Numbered from the stretch's first letter, positions 37,188 through 46,513 are shown. The stretch is DNA of 64,000 nt from Phormidesmis priestleyi BC1401 (GCF_001650195.1 NZ_LXYR01000017.1:37477-101476); one strand, 5' to 3'. The notes: generated from the sequence alone by a model not told the origin. Made by a program: numbers and translations.

Positions 37188-37916
37188 TCATTCTCGAACT
37201 GGGGTCACTGACTGCACGCCATCGGGATCGATCCCCATCTCTCGTAACCGATCGGCTAGTCGATCGGCACGTTGGCGTTCTTGGTCAGCACGCTGCCGCT
37301 CTTGGTCAACACGTTGGCGTTCCTGATCGGCACGCTGGCGCTCTCGATCTCTCGACTGCATCAGCTCTGTAAAGCTCAAAAATCGCTCTCCGTTGGGACG
37401 ATAGATTTCCAGGGTGTCAGCCGTGACCTCAAACCGGATTTGCAAGCGAGGACTCACCCAGCCAGACATATTCTCGATTATGTCTAAATAGCTGTCCGAT
37501 CGCAGCCACCCAATCAATTCGTGATCGTCTGGATCATAGACATAATATTCTTCAACCCCGTACTGGTTATAGAATTTGTACTTTCGAGCGGTTTCTGCCA
37601 GTCGATTTCCCGGTGACAAAATCTTAAACACGACTTGGGGCGGAATGGTGTCTTCTCGCCATTGTTGATAAGAGCCACGATCGCCCTTGGGTCGCCCAAA
37701 TGCCACCATCGCATCGGGTGCTTGCCGAATCGTGTTATTGCCTTCGACGGGATACCACAGCAGGTCGCCTGCCACAAAGACGTGAGGATCGTCTGCAAAC
37801 AGCGACTCTAAGTTTTCTTTAATCGTGACAATCTAACGAAACTGTTGGGTGTTATCAGCCATTGGTTGCCCGTCGCGTTCCGGGTAAAAAACTTCGGCTT
37901 TTGTTTGGGACACCAT
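37188..37916 (-). pseudogene. Uma2-family gene broken by an in-frame amber codon
   Basis: Reading from ATG at 37916 the frame encodes VSQTKAEVFYPERDGQPM and ADNTQQFR, then TAG at 37835-37833, then IVTIKENLESLFADDPHV and the rest of a Uma2/DUF820 protein (PPQVVFKILSPGNRLAE core, Arg/Gln-rich coiled-coil tail of QERQRADQERQRV repeats, REMGIDPDG end). Trp is the expected residue at the stop, so this is a one-base TGG to TAG change. A shorter protein could start at GTG 37775 but would lack the N-terminus. Converges on era with 2 bp between stops. Confidence 0.8.
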
Positions 37917-37946
37917 GACGACAAAGGCTCCAGAAAAACCATTGAT

Positions 37947-38164
37947 TTAACTGAGATCTTGCACCTGAGCTAAAACTCTCTCGTTTCTGGCATTCACCCG
38001 CCCGTGATTGAAAATCACGGTCTAACGGTGCGAAGTCCACTAAAGGGACTGAGAGAGGGTTTGAGGTTCAGTCTGTTTCAACGGACTTCGCAAGGCTAGC
38101 CCGGAATTCCATTCACGGGCGGGACAGAACCGCAGCGAATAGACGGGTGCAAGATCTGAGTTAA
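37947..38164. mobile_element. MITE with TIR TTAACTGAGATCTTGCACC
   Basis: 218 bp bounded by inverted ends TTAACTGAGATCTTGCACC (37947) and GGTGCAAGATCTGAGTTAA (ends 38164), about 18 of 20 matching. The left 118 bp are nearly identical to 55028-55145, the end of an IS4-type transposase remnant, so this is probably a non-autonomous derivative of that IS. Confidence 0.8.
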
Positions 38165-38183
38165 CCTTAACAGACTATTTGTA

Positions 38184-39284
38184 TTACATTTTTTGCAGCA
38201 CGTTCCGAATCATATCGGAGGTCACTTGGTCGGTGGTGATCGCAACTCCGATCGCGGTTGGCAACACAAACCGCACCTTTCCCGACTGGACTTTTTTGTC
38301 GCGTTGCAGCGCCGTGAGAATGGCTTCGATGTCCATCCCATCAGGTAGTTGAGTCGGCAAACCCGCTTTTTCGATCAGGGCGAATTGGCGATCGCAGCTT
38401 TCCTGATCCCATAGCCCCATCTCGACGGCGATTTGTCCTGCTGCCACCATCCCGATCGCGACCCCTTCCCCGTGATTGATGACGCGATAACCTGTGAGAC
38501 TTTCGACCGCGTGCCCGATCGTGTGTCCATAGTTGAGAATTTCGCGCAGTCCCGATTCTTTTTCGTCTTTGCTGACGACGTGCGCTTTTGCCTGACACGA
38601 TCGAGTCAGAATTTCTTGCAGCAATTGATCATCGACGTAGCGTAATTGATCGAGGCGTTTAGCGTGTTCCATCGTCTCAAACAGTTCTGCATCCCAAATA
38701 ACGCCGTATTTAATCACTTCTGCAAGTCCGGCACGAAACTCTCGCATCGGCAGAGTTTTGAGAACTTGCGGATCGATCAACACGAGTCGCGGTTGATGAA
38801 AGGCACCAATTAAGTTTTTGCCTCTGGGATGATTGACTCCGGTTTTGCCCCCGATCGCCGCATCGACCATTGCCAATAGAGTTGTGGGCACCTGAACAAC
38901 GTTGATGCCTCGGAGCCAAGTTGACGCGGCGAATCCGGTCATGTCGCCAATCACACCACCGCCCAGCGCCACCATCGTGGACGATCGCTCTAGTCGATTG
39001 TCTAACGCCGCATCATAGATTTTTTGCACCGTTGCAGGCGTTTTGTAGCGTTCTCCGGCGGGCAGAATGCAGCTTGCAACCTCAAATCCTGCCTGAGTCA
39101 GTGACTCGATCGCCCGTTGCCCATACGCCTTAAAAATCATCGGATTTGACACGACGAGGATCTTGTGCGACTTAAGGGTCAGCGTTTCTCCTGTGATCCA
39201 GGAGCCGATGTGATCGAGACTGCCCGGAGCGATGGCGATCGCATAAGCGTTTTGGGGCAACGGAACCGAAATAACAGATTGCAT
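38184..39284 (-). CDS. aroB: 3-dehydroquinate synthase
   Basis: A 366-aa NAD/metal-dependent enzyme, second step of the shikimate pathway. Family motifs: [52 protein letters not shown], the metal-ligand His in [11 protein letters not shown] and [10 protein letters not shown]. Monocistronic. It feeds chorismate used by TrpE and MenF elsewhere in the window. Confidence 0.97.
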   Translation of the reverse strand: MQSVISVPLPQNAYAIAIAPGSLDHIGSWITGETLTLKSHKILVVSNPMIFKAYGQRAIESLTQAGFEVASCILPAGERYKTPATVQKIYDAALDNRLERSSTMVALGGGVIGDMTGFAASTWLRGINVVQVPTTLLAMVDAAIGGKTGVNHPRGKNLIGAFHQPRLVLIDPQVLKTLPMREFRAGLAEVIKYGVIWDAELFETMEHAKRLDQLRYVDDQLLQEILTRSCQAKAHVVSKDEKESGLREILNYGHTIGHAVESLTGYRVINHGEGVAIGMVAAGQIAVEMGLWDQESCDRQFALIEKAGLPTQLPDGMDIEAILTALQRDKKVQSGKVRFVLPTAIGVAITTDQVTSDMIRNVLQKM

Positions 39285-39417
39285 GATGTGACGCAGTAAA
39301 ACCTTACTGGCTATCTTATCTGAATTGGTGAAAGCGCTTGCTGCAGAAGCAACTCTTTCTTTACTGGCTCAATAGTTCCGTATAGTTAAGAGAGGGATTT
39401 ATTTGGAGTATGCCGTT

Positions 39418-39513
39418 ATGTCCGCAGTAATTGCTTATTTAGCCATTATGGGTGGTGCCTTTGGGTTAGCGCTGGCTTTATTTTTTGGCTTTCGGGCAAT
39501 CAAGTTGATCTAA
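39418..39513 (+). CDS. petL: cytochrome b6-f complex subunit VI (PetL), 31 aa
   Basis: A 31-codon gene from ATG at 39418 to TAA. One membrane helix (AVIAYLAIMGGAFGLALAL) ends in the basic motif FRAIKLI. The pattern and exact length match PetL, the single-span stabilising subunit of cytochrome b6-f (chloroplast PetL also ends LxxIRLI). A leader with AGAGAGGG lies upstream, and a hairpin closes it at 39535-39570. Too short for most ORF callers. Confidence 0.8.
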   Translation: MSAVIAYLAIMGGAFGLALALFFGFRAIKLI

Positions 39514-39534
39514 AGTTTCGATTATTGAGAATGA

Positions 39535-39570
39535 GGAAGACTTGATCGTGAGTGAGCGATCGAGCCTTCC
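39535..39570 (+). terminator. terminator-like hairpin after petL
   Basis: Stem GGAAGACTTGATCG / CGATCGAGCCTTCC with one A-C mismatch and one G-T pair, then TTGCTTG; the T-run is weak. Confidence 0.55.
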
Positions 39571-39593
39571 TTGCTTGTAATAAATGTTTAATT

Positions 39594-39762
39594 AGCGCTG
39601 CTGAATTCGGGTATGAATTCCTAGATTTGCCCTCACCCTAGCCCTCTCCCAAAAGGAGAGGGAACCAGAGTTTTAGCTCCCTTCTCCTTGGGGAGAAGGG
39701 TTGGGGAGGGCTTGCCCCACTTCGTGAGGAGGGCAAATCTATACATCTATTCAGCAGGTCGC
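39594..39762. repeat. MITE-like dispersed repeat, copy 3 (ends GCTGCTGAATT)
   Basis: Left end AGCGCTGCTGAATT, right end ATTCAGCAGGTCGCT, core as in the other copies (CCCTCACCCTAGCCC, CCTTGGGGAGAAGGG). It reaches up to the stop codon of the phosphatase gene, so it supplies that gene's 3' untranslated region. Confidence 0.7.
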
Positions 39763-41184
39763 TTAACTTTCGCGTGAGAGTCGCATCACAACCAGCGTCA
39801 TGTCGTCTGCATTGTGCTTATCGACTCCGATAAACTTTTGCACACACTCAAACAGATATTTCAAAATCATCTGCGGATCATCATAATTACGGCACGCCAA
39901 CCGAAAAGCTTTGGTTAAGTTCTCTTCGTCAAACCGTCGCCCATATTGGTTTGCCGCATCGGTAAACCCATCGGTGTAATAGATAATGGTGTCACCGGGA
40001 GATAGCTGCACCTGAGCGTCCTGATATTCCGTTTCGGCATCCAGTCCGATCAGCATTCCGAGAGTGTCTAACCGCTCGATCGTATCGGTGCTCGCCTGCC
40101 ACAACAAAGGCGGGTTATGAGCTGCATTGCTGTAAGACAGAATGCGAGTTTTAGGATCGTACTCCGAATAGAACAGCGTCACAAATCGATTAGAGTTTTC
40201 CAAATCGGCATACATGACTTGATTGAGATGCTGCAAAATGCGAGCCGGAGAGTGTCCGTTTAGGACTTCTGCGCGTAACATTCCTCGCGTCATCGTCATA
40301 ATCAGACCTGCGGGAACGCCTTTGCCCATGACATCGCCGATCGTCAGACTCCAACGCCCCGACTCATTGTCGCTGTCTGGCTTCCGAATCTGTCCATAGT
40401 CTGCCGGAATAAAGTCATAGTAGTCACCGCCGACTCGATTCGCCGTTTTACACAGCGCGGCTAATTCCACTCCTTCGATTTTGGGGCAGTGTCGAGGCAA
40501 GAGCCGCAGCTGAATATCGGCACCGATTTCTAACTCTCGATCGAGCCGTTCTTTTTTGCGAAGCTCGACCGTTAGCTCATCGTTCTCGATCGCTACCGCC
40601 GTCTGATCTGCCACTAATCGGACTAGCTTTTGCCGAGTCTCTGTCCAACCATAGTCAGGATCACGACTAAACACGTAGAGCCGACCTCGTTCGATGTTTC
40701 TGACCAAAATTGCGGTGCCAAAAATCTGAATGTCTGATCCGAGAAAACGGCTGACTTGATGATCAAGCTTGGCGATCGCTTGAGGGGATTTAGTCAACCC
40801 TTCGGCAGGAGGCAACCCCGCAAAAGAAGCGGTGATTTGCTTGGTTGCGGCTTCTAAAGCTTTGCGAATCTCTTGCCCCCAGTGATTATCCTGGCAGTGC
40901 AAGCGCTCTAATTTGACTTGTCCATTTGGGCGAAACATGATCAGCGCACCGCCATCAGCATCGGTGACGCGACTCACCATGAGAGGAATCAACTCTAGAA
41001 ACTGATTGAGGTTGTTAAAACTGCGAAGCGCAAATCCTAGTGAACTCAACAGATCTTGAATTTTGTGCTGCTCACGACTCAGCCGTGCCACTAGCTCCTT
41101 GAGGGCAAGCACGGGCGTTACGTCTGAGACACTGTTGCGATCGGGTGGCTGAGAGGGCTGTCTAGGAAGGGGCACAGCAGTCAT
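39763..41184 (-). CDS. PP2C/SpoIIE-type serine phosphatase with GAF domain (RsbU-like)
   Basis: A 473-aa regulator. Residues ~45-205 form a GAF-like sensor (LSSLGFALRSFNNL ... VRLVADQTAVAIENDEL), followed by a coiled linker (RKKERLDRELEIGADIQLRL) and the SpoIIE phosphatase domain (~235-470) with metal-binding VGGDYYDF, GDVMGKGVPA and YYTDGFTDA. Such enzymes dephosphorylate anti-sigma-factor antagonists. Lies downstream of ftsY on the same strand but separated by 589 bp including a MITE. Confidence 0.88.
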   Translation of the reverse strand: MTAVPLPRQPSQPPDRNSVSDVTPVLALKELVARLSREQHKIQDLLSSLGFALRSFNNLNQFLELIPLMVSRVTDADGGALIMFRPNGQVKLERLHCQDNHWGQEIRKALEAATKQITASFAGLPPAEGLTKSPQAIAKLDHQVSRFLGSDIQIFGTAILVRNIERGRLYVFSRDPDYGWTETRQKLVRLVADQTAVAIENDELTVELRKKERLDRELEIGADIQLRLLPRHCPKIEGVELAALCKTANRVGGDYYDFIPADYGQIRKPDSDNESGRWSLTIGDVMGKGVPAGLIMTMTRGMLRAEVLNGHSPARILQHLNQVMYADLENSNRFVTLFYSEYDPKTRILSYSNAAHNPPLLWQASTDTIERLDTLGMLIGLDAETEYQDAQVQLSPGDTIIYYTDGFTDAANQYGRRFDEENLTKAFRLACRNYDDPQMILKYLFECVQKFIGVDKHNADDMTLVVMRLSRES

Positions 41185-41656
41185 TAGGGCAAATAAGGGA
41201 TTTCAACATCCGTGCTAGAGAATACAAGCCAAAAACAGAGAAGTTAGCCATGATTAGCCGTGTTGTGCTTTGCCTCAGTTGTGAACATCAATGTTAGCGA
41301 ATGAGGTGCAAAGCGGGGCATCTATTTTTAAGGGATCATCTTTTAGGGGATCATCGCTCACGACTTAACCTGCTGCAAAATTACAGACGGATCTCCGTAA
41401 TTTCAAGCAATTGTAGTCGCAGCGGAGCGAGACTGAACATAAAGATGAAATTTAGCGGATTGTGTCTCTCATTAAAAGCGGGGGCAAGCCTTGTTATGGC
41501 TATAGCCAACTGGATTAGGACATGGCTCGCAAAATACCTGCCGCTTGCTCAAGCGGCATAAGCTCTTTGTCCTAACCTAACTGGCGATCACGATCGGTCT
41601 TAGAGTGCCCCAATTTTCTGACAGATAGAGAAATCTTGACTCGATCGCACTTCGTC
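41185..41656. other. intergenic region with nested inverted repeats
   Basis: No gene recognised. A long imperfect inverted repeat (CCAACTGGATTAGGACA at ~41507-41523 and TGTCCTAACCTAACTGG at ~41568-41584) encloses a perfect palindrome GCCGCTTG / CAAGCGGC at ~41541-41558. It may be a mobile-element remnant or a transcript end structure between ftsY and the phosphatase gene. Confidence 0.4.
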
Positions 41657-41767
41657 AGACCTGCTGCACGAATCTGGACAACCCTCATCCCCAAGGAGAA
41701 GGGAGCTAAAACCTCTTGTCCCCTCTCCTTGGGGAGAGGGCTAGGGTGAGGGCGAAGGATTCATGCC
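41657..41767. repeat. MITE-like dispersed repeat, copy 4
   Basis: Left end AGACCTGCTGCACGAATC, core as in other copies, right end decayed (GGATTCATGCC). It sits 6 bp from the ftsY stop. Confidence 0.6.
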
Positions 41768-41773
41768 AATCTA

Positions 41774-43372
41774 TTAACCACTAATCAGCGCTTCAACAAA
41801 TTCGTAGCTAGAGAAGGGGCGCAAATCTTCAATGCCTTCTCCTGCCCCAATAAAGCGGATGGGCAACCCCAATTCTTCAACGACTGCTAGGGCAACGCCT
41901 CCTTTAGCCGTGCCGTCGAGCTTGGTCAGCACCACCCCACTGAGTTGAGCCGCTTCTGAAAAAACTCGCGCCTGTCTCAGACCGTTTTGTCCCAATGTGG
42001 CATCTAAAACGAGCAGAGACTCAACTCTGGCGTTCCCTGCTTTTTTGTCGATGATGCGACGAATTTTGCTGAGTTCATCCATCAGGTTTTTTTTGTTTTG
42101 CAGTCGCCCTGCGGTGTCTACGAGCAATAACTCCGTGCCTCGCGCTTGAGCGGCAGCGATGCCATCAAACACGACGGCTGCGGGATCGGTGTTTTGCCCT
42201 GGGTTAGAGATTACGTCTACGCCACTGCGCTGTCCCCAAACTTTGACTTGTTCGACAGCGGCAGCGCGAAACGTGTCAGCAGCAGCGATCAAACAGCGAT
42301 AGCCAGACTTTTGAGCGATATGAGAAAGTTTACCGATCGTCGTCGTTTTCCCTGCCCCGTTCACCCCCGTGATCAGCCAGATATTCAGCATGTCTTTTTC
42401 GGGCGCAAACACCGGATTATGAGACTGAAGCGGACTGTCGAGCAGATCGCGCAACAGTTTTTTCAAATAGGCGATCGCTTGTTCTGGGGGCAGCACTTCT
42501 TCGCGCAGTTTTGCTTGCAGCGCCGCAATAATTTTGTCAGTCGCGTCTACCCCTGCATCGGCTTGCAGCAGCAGCGACTCGATTTCAGTCACCGCGTCCT
42601 GATTGAGTGGACCTTGACCGACGATCGCTTTGAGTTGATTGATCAGCCCTCGACGCGTTTTGTCTAAGCCCTGTCTCAACCGTTTTAGCCAGGTGATTTC
42701 TTCGAGGGTGATGTCTTCAGCGCGACGACCTTGAGCCGCCAAAACCTCGGTTGACCACAGAAAGCCTTCATCTAGGGCAAAGGCTGGAGCCTCTTCGGTC
42801 TCGATCGAGAGAGTTGGAATGGCGGCAACGGGAGCTTCTTCGATCGCCGTAGCTCGAAGTCGTTCTAAACGGGCTTCTCGATCTGCCTCAGACTGCGCCC
42901 AAAATGGCATCGCTGGTTCGGGCACTTCAGCAAGAGGCGCTACTTCAGAGGAAGGTTCAAGAGATTCAGACGGTGCGATCGCCGTTTCTAAATCTGCTTT
43001 AACGGTCTCTAACGTCTCCAAAAATTGGTTGATTGACTCAACAGAAATCCCGTTGGGCATCGGCTCAAAAAGATCTTCGTCGATCGGATCAACCAAAGCG
43101 TCAGGGACTTCAGAAACGTCTGTCAAAACGACTGGCTGCTCAGAGACTGCAGCGTTAGGAGGCTCGAGCGTTTCGGATGCTTCTGTCGAGGCTTCTTGCT
43201 GCTGACGCTTTTTGATGTTCTCATAAGCCGCTTTTGCAAAGCTCAGATAGTTCTCGTCTACGGCAGGCAAATCTGCCGCAGGCGCTGGTTCAGGCTCAGG
43301 TTGAACAGGGTCTTCTGCCTTTGATTCTTCAGCCTTTTGATCGAATTTACGATTGAACCAATTGAACGTCAT
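41774..43372 (-). CDS. ftsY: signal recognition particle receptor FtsY
   Basis: A 532-aa SRP receptor GTPase. Residues 1-215 are a long acidic A domain rich in Glu, Pro and Ser; the N domain follows (LKRLRQGLDKTRRGL), then the G domain with G1 TGVNGAGKTTTIGKLS, DTFRAAAVEQ, DTAGRLQNK, TKLDGTAKGG and the C-terminal GAGEGIEDLRPFSSYEFVE. Targets nascent membrane proteins to the plasma or thylakoid membrane. Transcribed 51 bp after nusB. Confidence 0.96.
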   Translation of the reverse strand: MTFNWFNRKFDQKAEESKAEDPVQPEPEPAPAADLPAVDENYLSFAKAAYENIKKRQQQEASTEASETLEPPNAAVSEQPVVLTDVSEVPDALVDPIDEDLFEPMPNGISVESINQFLETLETVKADLETAIAPSESLEPSSEVAPLAEVPEPAMPFWAQSEADREARLERLRATAIEEAPVAAIPTLSIETEEAPAFALDEGFLWSTEVLAAQGRRAEDITLEEITWLKRLRQGLDKTRRGLINQLKAIVGQGPLNQDAVTEIESLLLQADAGVDATDKIIAALQAKLREEVLPPEQAIAYLKKLLRDLLDSPLQSHNPVFAPEKDMLNIWLITGVNGAGKTTTIGKLSHIAQKSGYRCLIAAADTFRAAAVEQVKVWGQRSGVDVISNPGQNTDPAAVVFDGIAAAQARGTELLLVDTAGRLQNKKNLMDELSKIRRIIDKKAGNARVESLLVLDATLGQNGLRQARVFSEAAQLSGVVLTKLDGTAKGGVALAVVEELGLPIRFIGAGEGIEDLRPFSSYEFVEALISG

Positions 43373-43423
43373 TGCAAGTACCTAAAGCGTCTCTCAATCA
43401 ATGTAGTTGAAGTTCTCGACCAA

Positions 43424-44053
43424 TCACGAAGGCTTTGCTTTGGCTTTGAGTTGCTCGGTGACTCGCCGCAAAACGCCGTTGATGAACTTATATCCTTCTT
43501 CGTCGCTGTAGCGTTTGGCGAGTTCAACGGCTTCATTGATGGCAAATTCGACGCGCAGACCCAGATACATGATTTCGGTGACAGCAATGCGAAGAATGTC
43601 TCGATCGACCCGTGCCAACCGATCAAGCTGCCAGCCAACGAGCGCATTGGTCAAAGCTGCATCGACGGCTTCCCGCTCTTCGTGAAAGCGAGTGATGATT
43701 TCTAGGGCATACGATCGCACGTCGGGCTGGTTAGCCAACTGAAGAAATTCAGGAATCTCAAAGGTTCTGCCGACTCGATTAATGGCGGTTTCGGTTAAGT
43801 CGATCGCTTCTCTCACCATGTCTCTGGCGCTGTCCACATCACTGGCGCGAGTTTCACTGCTCAAAAGTCGGCTGTTGCCGCGTTGCAGCTCGGCGACGGC
43901 GGTTTCTAGCGTGTCGCGGGCATCGGTTGACAACGTGCGAATCGCCGCCACAACAATGTCTTGAAGCTTTTGAGTGGTCAATCGCTCCTGTTTAGCAGGT
44001 AGCTGGCTGATGCTCAAAAGAGCCAATTCACGGGCAATTCGACGGGCTTGCAT
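43424..44053 (-). CDS. nusB: transcription antitermination protein NusB
   Basis: A 209-aa alpha-helical protein that binds boxA RNA with S10 in rRNA antitermination. ARRIARELALLSISQL at the N-terminus and the C-terminal EIMYLGLRVEFAINEAVELAK, YSDEEGYKFINGVLRR are the family signatures. A cyanobacterial insert (~60-110) makes it longer than the E. coli protein. First gene of the nusB-ftsY unit. Confidence 0.94.
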   Translation of the reverse strand: MQARRIARELALLSISQLPAKQERLTTQKLQDIVVAAIRTLSTDARDTLETAVAELQRGNSRLLSSETRASDVDSARDMVREAIDLTETAINRVGRTFEIPEFLQLANQPDVRSYALEIITRFHEEREAVDAALTNALVGWQLDRLARVDRDILRIAVTEIMYLGLRVEFAINEAVELAKRYSDEEGYKFINGVLRRVTEQLKAKAKPS

Positions 44054-44431
44054 GGCGGCTTTAATTGACTAGGTTCGGTCTAGTTATCTTAGCAATTTTA
44101 GACCGACGATCGCGGAAGAATTTTGGACTTTGACGCTGGAGCCGCGATCAGGATTAAAATCTCCAGGATTCCAAAACCCAAAAACTCTTGTAGAACACAT
44201 CGCAGTGATGAAGTTGTGCCCCGAAATCTGATCTAGACCATCAGACTCCGAGGACTTCCATCCCTAGTTACACCAACTAACTCAGGAGACGCTCACGATT
44301 GTACACCGTCGGCTTTGCGATGGGATCTTGAAAGGCTGGAATCAAGATCCTGCAACCATTTTTCACCCCTACAGAATGTCTGAGAGATCAGCATTTTTGT
44401 CCTCTTTGAACTAATCGAGAGGACAAAAAAC

Positions 44432-44954
44432 ATGGGAGTTAGGACTGTGATTCCTAGCTCAATTTTGTTCACGGTTGAGTTGCATTGCTCAACCGAACGA
44501 CGTTATCGAGTTAGCGTGACGTTAGATTTGCAAGAGAGTTATATCTTTATATCGTCTGGTGTTATTCCAAACATTAGCAATGTGATTGAAGACTTTGTTT
44601 CACAACTGAGTGAGATTGCGTCAAATCAACTGGCATTGCTCAAATGGGATAGCACGAGTGATTTAACGACTGAGTATCAAATCGTTCGAGTGTTGTCGGG
44701 ATATCAAGTTGAACGATCGTTAGTAGACCTCCTGCTTGGAGACAGCCCTCCTCACGAAGTGGGGCAAGCCCTCGCCAACCCTTCTCCCTGGGGAGAAGGG
44801 AGCCGGAATCTCTTGTTCCCTCTCCCTAGGGAGAGGGCTAGGGTGAGGGCGAAGTATTCGTGCAGGAGTTCTAGTCAAGTTCAACATTGTCCTGGGTAAT
44901 GGTTCACTGATTCAAGTGGAGGAATTGCACCACAAAATCACCATTCAACTCTAG
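44432..44954 (+). pseudogene. paralogue of the 123-aa gene, interrupted by a MITE
   Basis: Codons 1-97 align closely with the protein at 31472 (GVRTVIPSSILFTVELH, YRVSVTLDLQESYIF). The frame then enters a 147-bp MITE. Removing the MITE and one copy of the TAGT duplication restores SLVKFNIVLGNGSLI and the end ELHHKITIQL with stop TAG near 44954, matching copy 1. Without excision it would give a 155-aa chimera ending inside the MITE. Confidence 0.85.
44725..44871. mobile_element. MITE insertion with target duplication, copy 5
   Basis: 147 bp with inverted ends AGACCTCCTGC / GCAGGAGTTC, flanked by the direct repeat TAGT (44721-44724 and 44872-44875). Copy 1 of the host element supplies the unoccupied site, so this is direct evidence that the dispersed repeat family moved as a unit. 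Confidence 0.85.
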
Positions 44955-45135
44955 GAAGTTGGGCGTTAGGGAGTCGTCGATTACCCCTCCGGGAAACTGC
45001 AAAGTTCTCAGTCTCTCGGCTGGTGGTTCACAGTCAAGCGGCTCTCTAACCACGCAAATCGTAAAGTTAAGTTGAGCATCTTCCCATCACAGCCGACAAT
45101 AGAAATAGCGATGTTTTGAATCTGTCATCCTGCTT

Positions 45136-45738
45136 ATGTCTTTTGTTCGTTCACGCTTTTTTTCTCGGTCTGCTTGGTGGCGTAACGTCTCGGTGCTTAT
45201 CTTGTCGCTGGTGATGACGATCGCAAGTTTGACCCTTGGCAATCCTGCGCTGGCTGGCTTGACCGACGATCGCTACGATGGCGAAATCTTTGCGCTTTAT
45301 GCAGGCAATGGCTCGCTGGTGCCTCCAAAAATCAAGCTAAAAGACTCGTTTAACTTACACAAACCTGTTCTGCTGGTGTTTTACAACGATGACAGCAGCG
45401 ATTGTAAAGCGTTTTCAGCGGTGGTGTCTCAGCTTCAGGCTTTTTACGGTCGAGCGGCTGATTTTATGCCCATCCGCGTAGACTCTTTGCCCGTTAAAGA
45501 AACGTTTGACCCGACCGAACCGGGCTATTACTACAAAGGCTATGTGCCGCAGACGGTCGTATTTGACCAGTCTGGTAAAGTCGTGTTTGACGGCAAAGGC
45601 AACGTTGCCTACGAGAACGTCGATGATGTGTTTCGCACCGTGTTTGACTTGTTGCCTCGATCGCAGTCTACGGCTCTTAAACGTCGCTCTGTCAATGAAG
45701 TCAACACCGAACTCGTTCCTCCCACTGCTCAGAAATAA
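45136..45738 (+). CDS. exported thioredoxin-fold protein, possibly a photosystem I accumulation factor
   Basis: A 200-aa protein. Residues ~16-41 are a signal or anchor (VSVLILSLVMTIASLTL, then PALAGLTDD). The thioredoxin-like fold follows (PVLLVFYNDDSSDCKAF, YVPQTVVFDQSGKVVF), but the active CxxC is absent: only one Cys remains. I recall cyanobacterial proteins of this type described as thylakoid PSI accumulation factors; that link is from memory. The ridA gene starts 3 bp after its stop. Confidence 0.75.
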   Translation: MSFVRSRFFSRSAWWRNVSVLILSLVMTIASLTLGNPALAGLTDDRYDGEIFALYAGNGSLVPPKIKLKDSFNLHKPVLLVFYNDDSSDCKAFSAVVSQLQAFYGRAADFMPIRVDSLPVKETFDPTEPGYYYKGYVPQTVVFDQSGKVVFDGKGNVAYENVDDVFRTVFDLLPRSQSTALKRRSVNEVNTELVPPTAQK

Positions 45739-45741
45739 TTT

Positions 45742-46131
45742 ATGACTCGAACCATCATTCAGACTAATGCGGCTCCGGCTCCGGTTGGACCTTATAATCA
45801 GGCAATCTTAGCGTCGGGTCAGATGATCTTTGTCGCGGGACAGATTGCCCTCGATCCGGCGACGGGGGCGATCGTGGGTGAAGGCGATGTCGCGGCTCAG
45901 ACCGAGCGATCGCTGACCAGTCTCAAAGCCATTCTCGAAGCGGCTGGCGCAACGCTGCAAGATGTGGTGAAGACCACGGTTTTTTTGGCAGACATGAATG
46001 ATTTTTCTGCCATGAATGCAGTTTACGCTCAATATTTTGATGAGGCGACGGCTCCCGCTCGTGCCTGTGTGGAAGTCTCGCGATTGCCCAAAGATGTGCG
46101 CGTCGAGATTGACTGCATTGCGGTGATTTGA
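45742..46131 (+). CDS. ridA: RidA-family enamine/imine deaminase
   Basis: A 129-aa trimeric protein hydrolysing reactive enamines and imines made by PLP enzymes such as threonine dehydratase. Signatures: [40 protein letters not shown], the catalytic Arg in [22 protein letters not shown]. Coupled to the thioredoxin-like gene (3-bp gap). ilvA, whose product generates its substrate, is encoded 2 kb away. Confidence 0.95.
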   Translation: MTRTIIQTNAAPAPVGPYNQAILASGQMIFVAGQIALDPATGAIVGEGDVAAQTERSLTSLKAILEAAGATLQDVVKTTVFLADMNDFSAMNAVYAQYFDEATAPARACVEVSRLPKDVRVEIDCIAVI

Positions 46132-46426
46132 GAATCAGTGAATGCTAGGCTGCGGTTCAAAACTCCCAATCGCTTCGTTGCGGGGAGTTTGTGCCCCTAA
46201 ATTCCCCAAATTTGGGGGACTTTGAAGTGTGATTCTTTCAGAGTTGCGCTTCGCGCTAATCGTAGCCCAACTGTCACAACTACGGAAAGAATTGGACTAC
46301 ATCACCATTGAGTAATCTTTTCAAATCCGCATTTCCTCGTCGAGCAATCACAACTTGTATGGAAAAGCGGAGCTTGCGGCAAGGATTTCTGCGAGCGTTT
46401 AGGAGGGCACCAGAAAATAGATTTAA
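46132..46426. other. intergenic region, no gene seen
   Basis: Contains hairpin AAACTCCC / GGGAGTTT (46158-46191) just after ridA, without a T-run, and the palindrome CCCCAAATTTGGGG near 46213. No coding sequence recognised. It is followed by attC-like site 2. Confidence 0.4.
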
Positions 46427-46513
46427 CGATAACGGCTTAAATCAGCGGCGGCAGATAACCTCGAACTCAGCACCAACAATTTTCAACTGTCCGCTGCATT
46501 TGAATTGTTAGCC
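46427..46513 (-). other. attC-like recombination site 2 (87 nt)
   Basis: On the minus strand: R'' GGCTAAC (46513-46507), arm AATTCAAATGCAGCGGAC, 36-nt centre, arm GCCGCCGCTGATTTAAGCC, R' GTTATCG (46433-46427). Same length and arm layout as the site at 28778, including one unpaired base. It overlaps the last codons of the minus-strand antitoxin gene, as cassette genes often do with their attC. Confidence 0.65.

Larger units (their letters stand above)
44169..45052 (+). repeat. duplicated leader/hairpin/gene element, copy 2 (decayed)
   Basis: Homologue of 31208-31915. The leader stem TCTGAT / ATCAGA and the 12-bp hairpin (44394-44429) are kept; the 39-codon leader frame (44295-44414) is open but starts with ACG and has a weakened GGAGAC site. 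The main gene is split by a MITE at 44725-44871. The end inverted repeat GTTAGGGAG / CTCTCTAAC is present. Confidence 0.75.

Noticed and set aside
42146..42667. Long plus-strand frame inside ftsY
   Set aside because: Antisense to the conserved GTPase domain of ftsY; no independent coding signal.
44432..44899. A 155-aa functional gene
   Set aside because: The last ~58 codons are MITE sequence; the paralogue and the restored frame show it is an interrupted gene.
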